Shown: piece by piece, positions 56,061 to 64,000 of the stretch
Position numbering within the stretch: the stretch's first letter is position 1
Layout: each line of letters starts with the position of its first letter
The notes under the pieces: generated by a model
What the model saw: only the letters and a program-made list of their open reading frames with translations
Told to the model about the DNA's origin: nothing
Database searches by the model: none
Translations under genes and position numbers: made by a program
Assembly (NCBI GenBank): GCA_003415625.1
Contig: PYIU01000006.1
Coordinates: 3,906,001-3,970,000, forward strand
DNA: 64,000 nt
Reading direction: 5' to 3'
Origin: Aquanectria penicillioides
Lineage: Eukaryota > Ascomycota > Sordariomycetes > Hypocreales > Nectriaceae

Positions 56061-57109
56061 TTTCCTCGAGGCAGACAAAAGGATGTCGATCAGTCAAGTT
56101 GTATGAACAGGGCGTGGGGATTGGATGCGTGGAAGCTTGAAAGGGACGAGACGAGATTGTCATTCCCCAGGTTGCAAAGTCGGAATCTGGAGTAGGAACC
56201 ACACGGCCATATGTAGGTTCATGCATTATCACAATTCATGTTCAACTCCTGTTGGGCCAAGTTGCTCGTCGTCAGGGTTTCTCGACGTTGATGGACCGGG
56301 TCTGGCCCTGCCGTTGCCAACAACCCTGGCGACGGACGGGGAAGCTTATCGGAGGACGCGATAGCTTATCATGGACTAGTCTTGACGGGGCCAAGAGTCC
56401 GTCGATGGGACCCAGAGCCAAAAGCTTAGACCAACAAGCCAACCTTTACAATGAGGCATCGTATGACCTGTTTTAGGAGATGGCGAACGTCCAAGTCGCG
56501 AGCCTTTGACTTGATTCATCTTGGCTCTAACCGATAATTTTGGAATATCCAATGTTATCTCGGCTCCAGGTTTCGCTTAATGTTCCATTCGCCGTTGCGT
56601 TGTGATGATGCGTTGGGGTAGTGTTAGTGACATTAAGCTCATGACTCGTTCGGGCGGTGGTGTGGAGACTGTCGATAACGGAGACGGAGTCCGAGGTCCG
56701 CTCGGTCTCCTGAAGCGTGTCAGGTTCGTTGACATTATCGTTCATACATTGACGGAGTGGCATGACGGACGCGGAACGCTGCAGCTTTCCGCTTCTATCA
56801 CCCAGCTATCAAAGTTGTATAACGGAATATTGACCGAGTCGCCTTCAGACGCGATCGATATCAAGAGCCCGTCTCCGTCTTTCGTCTGCAGGACGGACAA
56901 AGTTGTCCGCAAATCTCTCCGCTCCGTCCTCCATCAACACACGCACACATATTCCGTCAACCAGTTGCAGAGATAGCAGCCCGATCACAGTTCACCAGCC
57001 ACGCGAATCGATTCCCAATGCAGCGAGGTTCCAGCAGCGCAGCAGAGCTAGCCAGCATTTCGTAAGACAGCCATGCCGTTGGGTCTGAGCAGGACATGCC
57101 ACTGACCAG
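56061..57109. promoter_or_regulatory. Shared promoter with CGGA-N7-8-TCCG sites
   Basis: The region between the MFS gene and the divergent Zn2Cys6 regulator. Inverted CGGA/TCCG pairs occur at 56679-56693 (spacer 7), 56685-56700 (spacer 8, overlapping the first) and 56894-56909 (spacer 8, a near-perfect palindrome). Placement in front of the regulator itself suggests autoregulation. A first coding exon of the regulator probably also lies here, around 57013-57060. Confidence 0.65.
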
Positions 57110-59266
57110 GATGTAGATGCGAACGATGTCGCAAACGCAAGGTTAGCAATATCCTCACTGCATCACCTTTATCCTATTGGCGTGAGTTAACTCGCATATC
57201 TAGATCAAATGTGACCGAAAGAGGCCCTGTTCTAAGTGTCTCAAGGCCAAGGTAGAGTGCTCGTTCCCAGACGGCGGAGAGAGATCAAAGTGAGCATAAT
57301 TCCCAACCCCCGGCCAATTGAACCATTTCCGTTCCCAACCAACGCTCCACGTGCCTGTAGACCCGCTTCGAAACGCTATGTGCAGTCTCTCGAGGTCCAA
57401 GTTGGTGATTTGGAAAGCTTCATCCAAAAGCTTGCATCGGCTGATGACACGGCAAGGCGCGAGCTGCTCGCCAACGTCTCTTCGAAACCGCAATCTCCTT
57501 GGGGCCAGCCGGCAGCACCAGCTCAACCGCTTCAGCCCCCAAGGATCAGGACGAGCGTTACTCCAGCCTTGAGCGCCTTATCGGCGTCTCCTCCGGAATC
57601 AGGCAGCCTAGTCCTCGCCAAGGCTCGCGAGGGCCGCATGCGCAGACTCTCAAGTAGGAAAGCTACGCAGTTCTACGGCAGCACGAGTCTGTTCCAGCTG
57701 CAGGCCTTTGACGCATCGTCTCCCTCGGGGGCTCTAAACGGAGAGGTCGGGGGCAGCTCGCCTATGGAAGACGTCGAGACACTTCCACCTCGCACACCCG
57801 CCCCAGCAGCTGCGGCGGACGCTCCAATGTTCAAGTTCTCCGCAAAGGATGAGACCTGTCGCCAGCTCATGGCGGGGTTCTTCCAAAATGTCTACCAGTA
57901 TAACATGTGCATATACCGTGAGTACTTCTTGAGGGACTATGATGCTGGCGATGGTCCTTACTACTCGGATACCCTGATGTACTCTATCTGTGCAGTCGGT
58001 GCTCTTATATCAGAAGACCCAGCATCCAGGGCGCTTTCGCCCATCTTTTCGAAACGGGCCATTGAGATGGTGTATGAATCACTTGACTTGCCCGATCTCA
58101 CTATACTGCAGTCGCTCATTGTCTTGGGTCATCTGGAAATTGGCCAGGGCAGAAGCTCAAAAGGCTGGCTCCTCTGCGGCATGGCTTGCAGGCTGACCCA
58201 TGAGATGGGGCTTCACTTGGACCCAACACGATGGTCAATTATGAAGTCAGAGTCCTCGGTTGATCGAGAAATTCTTCGGCGCGTTTATTGGGCTGTCTTC
58301 ATCGCTGACAAGCAACTGAGTCTTTATTTTGGCCGTCCGCCAGCTCTGTGCCCTGACGATGCCGATGTTCGCGACACAATTCGTATACCTTACCCTCCAG
58401 AGTGGGAGAGCCTTCTTGACTCTTACATATGCAAAGGGACCTCAGCAACTGCTTTTGAAGACGGAATATCATCCATTGGCTCTCTCATTCATCAGCTCCA
58501 GCTGGCTAAAATATTTCACGTCATGATCGTCAATGTTTTCCAAAAAAGGGTTCTTCAATCTGACGCGACTACTGCAGCTGCGTCCGCCCAAAGAGTTCAC
58601 TCTTCACTCATGAGATGGCTGGGAGCGCTCCCGCAGAAACTACAATGGAACCAGTGGGTTGTGGATAAGACTCCTCCGTATGTACTGCGGCTACACATGC
58701 TGTTTCACACAGCCATGATAATTCTTCATCGGCCGCCGCGACAACATCTTGACGATGAAGTGGTGATTAGGAGCGAAGGTGTGGAAATATGCTACCAGTC
58801 GCTCTCGGCCATTATGAGGTTGCTTCGAAGCTACGGGCGTCACTATCGTTTCCAGTATCTGCCTCTAGATTTTGTTCATACGCTTTCCGCTGCCGCAGAC
58901 GTCGTCATGATGAAAAAGTACATGGAAAAGTCCTCTTGGGAAACAAAGGACATTTCTCAGCCATTGACAAAAATTATCGAGGCCATGGAGGCCATTCAAG
59001 ACGTTTACCCATGTATGCGAGAGATTAGAGACAGCATTATGCAAAGTGTCGGCGCTGAGGGCAATCACAGCGCCCCGCAGCAGCAGGAACATGGCCTGGA
59101 ACTCGATCTCATGGATTTTCTTCAGTACAAGGTCGGTACTCTCCCATATGATTGGGGCTTAGATGAGGCGCAGAGCATGTCGAGTGCAGATTTGGGAATG
59201 CTGGTGACGGACGACATCCTCAACCAGCATCAGCCCTGGCACAATCCAAACCAAGAACAAGATTAG
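57110..59266 (+). CDS. Zn2Cys6 transcription factor, NIT4/NirA-like layout
   Basis: The exons 57110-57141, 57204-57289 and 57361-59266 join in frame. The zinc cluster reads CERCRKRK / IKCDRKRPCSKC, then LKAKVEC. It is followed by SKRYVQSLEVQVGDLESFIQ, a likely coiled-coil dimerisation helix, then fungal_trans with RSSKGWLLCGMACRLTHEMG, REILRRVYWAVFIADKQLSL and YFGRPPALC. About 675 residues are visible. The true start is not resolved: an ATG at 57015 runs to a GTAAGA donor, but its phase does not match the 57110 acceptor. The text resembles nitrogen-type regulators such as NirA/NIT4 in arrangement. It is the only regulator inside the 48-61 kb group and is divergent from its transporter. Confidence 0.85.
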
Positions 59267-59296
59267 GCCTGCATTTAGATTATACCTCCCATTAAC

Positions 59297-60475
59297 TTAT
59301 ACCGTAGCAAACAAGTCTCTAATAGCTCCCATTGTCGTGTTACCTCCGCTCAAAACTATTGCCACATTCCATGCATCAACTCCCGTCTCGGCCTGTTGAC
59401 TTGCCACCATGTCCCGAAATTCCTGATTGAACAGGACCATGGCGAGAGGGACACAGGAGCTCGGCTCTACTACAATCTTCAAGCTCTCGAAAAGAAGACC
59501 CATGGCCCTTTTGATGTCTTCCTCCTCCACAGCAAACGCACCGTTCACCTTTCGCGGATCGCTCACGATACCCCAGTTCAACACGCCAACTGGTGTTCGA
59601 AGACCGTCTGCAATAGTCGTTGACGATACCTGTGCTATTCGCTCGCCCTTCTTCAGGCCTCGAACTGCATCGTCTGCTCCTCCGAATGAAGGCTCGGCGC
59701 CAAAGACTTTCGTAGCTGGTTTGTCGCTGAACCAAGTCGCAATGCCGCCCAATAGTCCACCTCCGCCTAATGGAGCTACGACAGCATCTAGAGTCTGCTC
59801 AGCCGCGCCATTTGCGTTCAAATCTTTGAACTGCTCCTCCAACTCTTTTGCACATGTTCCTTGTCCTAGAATAATGTCAGGATGGTCATAGGGGGGAACA
59901 AAAATGCCGCCCGACGAATCCACTGCCGCTTCAACAGCCGCTCGCTTTTCTTCGTTTGAGCTTCCGCAGAACGCAATCTCTCCTTTGGGGCCCTTGCCGC
60001 CATTTTCTCCCAGGCTTTCGATTCCTAGCCTAGCCGCGACGCCTTTTATCTTGCTTCCATTGCTGTTCCTAGGCATCACAATGATGGCAGGTATGTCAAA
60101 TGTGGCGGCAGCCAGCGCAAGCCCTTGCGCATGATTTCCTGATGACGCAGTGACGACACATCGGCTCCGCAGCGCATCAAGCCCCAATTCATCTATCAGA
60201 TGAGAAACGGCATGAAAGGCACCGCGAGCTTTGAACGCGCCGGTTCGTTGGAAGTTCTCGCACTTGAAATAAAGCTTGAATTTCGGCGGCTTGGTGTCGG
60301 TGTTAGAAGCTGAGGTACTGGTTAGGAGAAGATCTCTCGGCTCTGGGCTTGATGCGACCTGATCAATGTAGCTCGACGTAAGTAATGGTGTTTTATGGAT
60401 AAGATGAGATATCTTTTCCAACGCCAATGTAATTGACGGCGGTTCCAACACAGCACAAGTCTTAGTCTCTGCCAT
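59297..60475 (-). CDS. PLP-dependent serine/threonine dehydratase or racemase
   Basis: An intact intronless gene of 392 residues. The start at 60475 (MAETKTCAVL) is preferred because the upstream in-frame extension lacks family content. Fold-type II PLP features: FKCENFQRTGAFKARGAFHA with Lys82 as the Schiff-base lysine, TASSGNHAQGLALAA (about 109-123), the phosphate loop PLGGGGLLGG (235-244) and IVLSGGNTTMGAI near the end. Eukaryotic relatives are serine racemase, catabolic threonine dehydratase and 3-hydroxyaspartate ammonia-lyase, which cannot be separated by eye. It is longer than most serine racemases because of inserts around 50-65 and 160-190. The divergent RidA gene fits an enzyme that releases reactive enamines. 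Confidence 0.9.
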   Translation of the reverse strand: MAETKTCAVLEPPSITLALEKISHLIHKTPLLTSSYIDQVASSPEPRDLLLTSTSASNTDTKPPKFKLYFKCENFQRTGAFKARGAFHAVSHLIDELGLDALRSRCVVTASSGNHAQGLALAAATFDIPAIIVMPRNSNGSKIKGVAARLGIESLGENGGKGPKGEIAFCGSSNEEKRAAVEAAVDSSGGIFVPPYDHPDIILGQGTCAKELEEQFKDLNANGAAEQTLDAVVAPLGGGGLLGGIATWFSDKPATKVFGAEPSFGGADDAVRGLKKGERIAQVSSTTIADGLRTPVGVLNWGIVSDPRKVNGAFAVEEEDIKRAMGLLFESLKIVVEPSSCVPLAMVLFNQEFRDMVASQQAETGVDAWNVAIVLSGGNTTMGAIRDLFATV

Positions 60476-60862
60476 GATGTCTGGGATTTGACACAGTTTC
60501 GAACTACAATGTGATGCTCCTAATCGAGCACCCGGACGTCTCGAGCAAATATCCCCTCCGGAGCCGACAAAGCCTCCGAGCTCGGCAATCACGGGCTCTT
60601 AATTGAGCCATTATCTCAATATCTCGGATCGGATGCGATTCCCGGGCATCTCCACAAGCACAAACAGTCCCGGTCCGCACATCCGATGCGGCGGGGCGGC
60701 GTCCGTCCGTGATATACGGAGCGGCCTCCGTCCTCCGCTTTGAATGCCATCTCAGCACTTCGGTCTCGGCTATAAAAGCCCCGTCATCTTGATTTGTGAA
60801 GCTTCCCAGCCGACATCTCGAGTTGATACAGAGCAACCGGGGACGCCTTGCTAGTAAACACA
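60476..60862. promoter_or_regulatory. Shared promoter, PLP lyase / RidA, with CGGA/TCCG sites
   Basis: A 387-base divergent promoter. An inverted CGGA-N6-TCCG pair lies at 60717-60730, and a further TCCG at 60706-60709 forms an everted pair with the same CGGA. More CGG/CCG triplets crowd 60551-60580 and 60670-60735. This is the same kind of site as in the two other shared promoters of the group. Confidence 0.62.
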
Positions 60863-61395
60863 ATGTCTAAAGTCGCAGTGTTCACCGAGAACGCACCCAA
60901 GCCGCGGCCTGTGTACAGTCAAGCCATCGTGGCTAACGGCTTCGTCTTTTGCTCCGGACAAATCCCAAAGGACCTGAGTGGGAAGATTGTCGAGGGGACA
61001 GTGAAAGACCGTACCGTCAGTACTTGATCATCTCACATGCAATGTTCCGTTCTAAGATTCATTTTCAACAGCACCAATGCATTGCCAATCTCAAGGCGGT
61101 TCTTGAGGCTGCAGGCTCCAGCCTCGACAAAGTCGTTGAAGTCAACGTGTTTTTGTCAAATATGGATGACTTTATCAAGGTCAACGAAGTGTATGAACAA
61201 TACTGGGGAGACGTAAAGCCCGCCCGAACGTGAGTTAAACTTTAAATTGTATTTTTTTTTTTTTCATCCCCCCTTTTTTTGGTCTCTTCCGTTGGCCCGA
61301 TCGGCTATTGTTGACTAGTTATTTCAAGATGCCTGGCCGTCAAGACTTTGCCCGACAATACCGACGTTGAACTCAAATGTGTGGCGCTTGCATAA
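60863..61395 (+). CDS. RidA-family enamine/imine deaminase
   Basis: Three exons (60863-61015, 61072-61229, 61329-61395) give exactly 125 residues, the family length. Text includes PRPVYSQAIVANGFVFCSGQ, IPKDLSGKIVEGTV, CIANLKAVLEAAGSSLDKVV, EVNVFLSNMDDFIKVNEVY and PART / CLAVKTLPDNTDVELKCVAL, with the conserved substrate-binding Arg in the PART segment. RidA proteins hydrolyse 2-aminoacrylate and related enamines produced by PLP dehydratases, protecting other PLP enzymes. Its divergent partner is just such a PLP enzyme, so the two are probably induced together. The last acceptor (61328) was chosen to restore the TCLAV frame. Confidence 0.93.
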
Positions 61396-62315
61396 AAAAT
61401 TTTGACCCCTTTTTCTAGAACCTCTGCACATCGGATTCATGGGGGAATTATCCGGGATTTTTGAAAACCGGTTCAGGTTTAGAATCCCACACAATCTTGG
61501 AGGCGTTTATTTCATGCAAGATTCTTCGGTCATCCCGAGAGTCAAAAGTTAGCGTCGCCCTACCCTACAGCTTGTAATTATCAACATAGAAATATTGATG
61601 CCAAGTTTCCATGCGCCCGTAACGCATCTAAGCTAAGGGCTTGATTTATCAAAGGAATCTTTATTCTCCAAGCTAGGGATAGAGGGAGAAATTTGCTTCC
61701 AATAGACATTTACTGCGTAGTTCGCGGAACCCTCAACAGCTGCCGTCAAAGAAGCCTCGTGGATGTTCACGGCGAAATTTTGATTGTCTTCGTAGAAATC
61801 AATCCTGAGTATGACAGCAACTAAGTACACATTTGGATTCGCAAATAGTAATTGTAACAAATAAAATATATGGTATTTAGGGCTCCTATGGGAGCAGTGG
61901 GTTCGCTCTATAGCGACATCTACTTGGGATATATAAAACAAAGAAATGATACACTGAAGATCTTCTATCTTCGCTTGCTCCAGGTGCTTGAACATTAAAT
62001 TAAGGTCAAGCCCTGGGGAGGGGAATACGGTTCGTTTAGGTATCTTCATGTCGAGAGCCGGGGGGGTGTGGCCGGCAAGCAACTTGCAAGCGCATCCTTT
62101 ACTCATAATTCCTCGTATACAAAACGAGTAAAGGCGTCACGACTGTTGTTGGGGTATCTTCCAGCTGAAAATGGCGCTGGGGGAATATCCTGGCATCTAA
62201 TCCTCCTCTCATCAGAACACACGTGCATTCGTCAAATCACCGCACTCCAGCCTGAGCCAAGCGGTATTCGGCTTTGGGGTCCCTGATAAATTTGGGCACA
62301 GAGTCCTGCTGCCAG
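61396..62315. other. Convergent intergenic region, weak open frame only
   Basis: About 920 bases between the RidA and RGS gene ends. A run of about 14 T occurs just upstream in the last RidA intron. An open frame on the minus strand (62106-61633) is AT-rich, without recognisable domains, and is not supported as a gene. Confidence 0.5.
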
Positions 62316-63934
62316 TTAACATGTGCCTCTAGTGCTGAAAGTAATAATGTTGTAACTTACAGTAGCCATCAGCTTGAAGATGGCGGTTTGAGCACTCTCG
62401 AATAGCGATATCACTTCCTGCAGAGTGTCGACGATGGTGGTGTCCCGCGATTGGACATTGGTCATTCGATCCGTAAGGCTCTTGCGAAGCTGATGGTTGA
62501 GGTTGAGTTCTCTTGGAGAGCTGGGGGCGAGAAAAGTGTTGAATAGAATATACGACTGAGACAGAAGCTCCTTGGCGTTGTCGATGGAAGCCTTGTTCAT
62601 CTTGTCTAGGCTTCGGGGAACGGCCTTGCATTGGCGGATGAAGTCGTCGACTTCTAGGTAAAACGACAGGTTCTCTTCGCAGAGCGTCTCTTGCAAGTTC
62701 TCTCGGAAGAGTAGTCGGAGAGTCGGGTCTGCCAAGATTTTGTCAAGTCGCTGGCTGTTGGAGTCTGTCACGCTGCCGTGCGAAGTTCCGAAAGATTTCC
62801 CATCCGAGGAAGATCGGCCGGAGCTGCTGTTTTCTACGAGATCCTGGCCGTGAGGAGACAGGGCGTAGACAGCGTTTGGAGACGGCTGGAAGAGCTTGAA
62901 TCTGGAGTGCTGGGCGGCGTAGGTCCGATCCTGCACAACTGGAGTGATAAGGTCGTGGTGGACAAAAAGCGAGGCGACATCGACGGCCTCTTGAATGTCC
63001 ATGGTGGTGGTGAAATCCATGAGCCATTCGGCGACATTTTGGCCGGTAAACACATCGTGATAGACCTGTCCGTTGATCTTGCGCTCGCTACCAGTGACAA
63101 TCTTCTGGCTGCGCGAGGTGGCATCGGCGGAGGAAACCGGCGCCCTATTCCTTCGTCCATCGGCTCCGCTGAGCCGGCAGAAGATCACTTCAATGGTGCC
63201 CTTGTCAAGCAGGAGCTTGTCGGTCTCGGTATCTCTCTCTAGCGTGACTAACGGGGCCGTAACAAGGGCCCGCAGAGCCCTGACTTCATCCTGTTCGATA
63301 CCATTCTTTGAGCAAAACCAGTCGAGAATGATGATTCCCTTTGGCGTCAGTTTCCACACCGGCTTGTACTTGAAGACTGACTCGTGCTTCCCGTCCGCTG
63401 ACTCGATGAACCAGGCGTCGACGAAGCGCTGGCATAGTGAAGATGCCATTTCCTTACTCATGGAAAAGATAGTGGTTGAAGTGGACACGACGGTACGGGA
63501 CGGATCTGCGGGATCAGGCATCTGATTAGTCTGCAGCAATTTTAGATTGCCGAGGTTGCGGATCGCATCGTCGTGATGGAATGTGTTCTCCACCTTGGTG
63601 AATCGGATCCGGTGGGCCGCGAGAGGCAGCAAACTGACAATCAAGGTGGAAAACAAGTCTGTCAAATCCTGATGAATGGGATGTTAGCGAACGTATCATT
63701 GGGGGACATGCAATGTACTGGGTGGAGGATCAATCAATCGGAAGAATTAACGAGAAAAAGAAAGGAAAAGAGAAAAAAGAAAAAAATAGAAAAAAAGAAA
63801 AGAAAATAGTTCATGCTAAAAAAAAAAAAAACACCAAAAATTAGCTTTGTTCAACTTACTTTGGTGAGCGGCCTGGAGTCATCAGTCGTCCGCAACAAGC
63901 GTGACGACGACTGGTTGATTCTGTTGACAGGCAT
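62316..63934 (-). CDS. flbA: FlbA/Sst2-type regulator of G-protein signalling
   Basis: Exons 63934-63860 and 63668-62316 give 475 residues: MPVNRINQSSSRLLRTTDDS joins DLTDLFSTLIVSLLPLAAHR, as in FlbA proteins. A first DEP-like region (SLCQRFVDAWFIESADGKHE), a second DEP domain (DVFTGQNVAEWLMDFTTTMD) and an RGS domain (RLDKILADPTLRLLFRENLQ, then LCEENLSFYLEVDDFIRQCK) follow. RGS proteins speed GTP hydrolysis by G-alpha subunits; FlbA controls growth versus sporulation. The end is odd: after FKLMAT the usual DSVPKFL helix is missing and the frame stops after 14 unrelated residues that begin with a good GTAAGT donor. A last exon may be lost or undetected. The protein could also begin upstream of the window edge, since FlbA proteins often have longer N-termini. 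Confidence 0.85.
63737..63832. repeat. Poly-purine (A/G) tract in RGS intron
   Basis: Within the first intron of the RGS gene the plus strand is nearly all A and G from about 63749 to 63808, with runs of A up to 13 at 63819-63831. On the coding strand this is a polypyrimidine tract, low-complexity sequence. Confidence 0.8.
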
Positions 63935-64000
63935 TGTTTCTGTTGTCAAATAAGGGGTTGGTTGGTTTGATTTCGGCACCGTCGTATGACTCTCCCAATG

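Noticed and set aside
61633..62106. Open frame of 157 codons on the minus strand
   Set aside because: No recognisable domain, AT-rich composition and no splice support. It could be the lost end of the RGS gene, but the expected final helix is absent.
63737..63832. Purine-rich tract as a telomere or satellite
   Set aside because: It is irregular, sits inside an intron of a conserved gene and lacks a fixed repeat unit.

Overview
The window looks like nuclear DNA of a filamentous ascomycete, most likely a Sordariomycete. Genes carry short introns of about 50-110 bases with GTAAGT/GTATGT donors and CTAAC/CTAAT branch sites. Its families are typical of such fungi: a PTH11/SAT4-type receptor-like protein, a HET-domain protein, several Zn2Cys6 regulators, a DUF6536 membrane protein, a cytochrome P450 and a FlbA-type RGS regulator. 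No rRNA, tRNA, CRISPR or recognisable transposon was found.

Layout. 0.2-5.3 kb: a SAT4-type membrane protein and a secreted Ser/Thr-rich, probably GPI-anchored wall protein. 6.5-12.0 kb: a decayed block with a Dal5-type MFS transporter, a Zn2Cys6 regulator and an alpha/beta-hydrolase, all broken by frameshifts and by stop codons at Trp/Gln positions. 12.6-25.7 kb: single genes, namely a beta-lactamase-fold serine hydrolase, a DUF6536 membrane protein, a type-B carboxylesterase, a small C6 regulator and a large protein with a transglutaminase-like Cys-His-Asp pattern.

26.5-44.1 kb reads as a catabolic island: P450, FAD phenol-hydroxylase-type monooxygenase, acetoacetyl-CoA synthetase, SnoaL-like protein, VOC dioxygenase-like protein, two Zn2Cys6 regulators and a fumarylacetoacetase-family hydrolase. 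Together these could hydroxylate and open an aromatic ring, hydrolyse the diketo acid and activate the released acetoacetate. A HET-domain protein follows at 44.3-46.8 kb.

48.3-61.4 kb is the most striking part. It holds three divergent pairs: 5-oxoprolinase / D-glutamate cyclase, MFS transporter / Zn2Cys6 regulator, and PLP serine-threonine dehydratase-or-racemase / RidA. All three shared upstream regions carry inverted CGGA-N6-8-TCCG sites of the kind Zn2Cys6 dimers bind. The inference is a co-regulated pathway for D-glutamate/5-oxoproline and hydroxy- or D-amino acids, with its own importer, regulator and enamine-detoxifying enzyme. The window ends in the 5' part of a FlbA/Sst2-type RGS gene.

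Caution: three otherwise intact genes (P450, one Zn2Cys6 regulator, DUF6536) each appear to lack one C in a short C run, which may be assembly error. The decayed 6.5-12 kb block also has premature stops and is probably truly pseudogenic.
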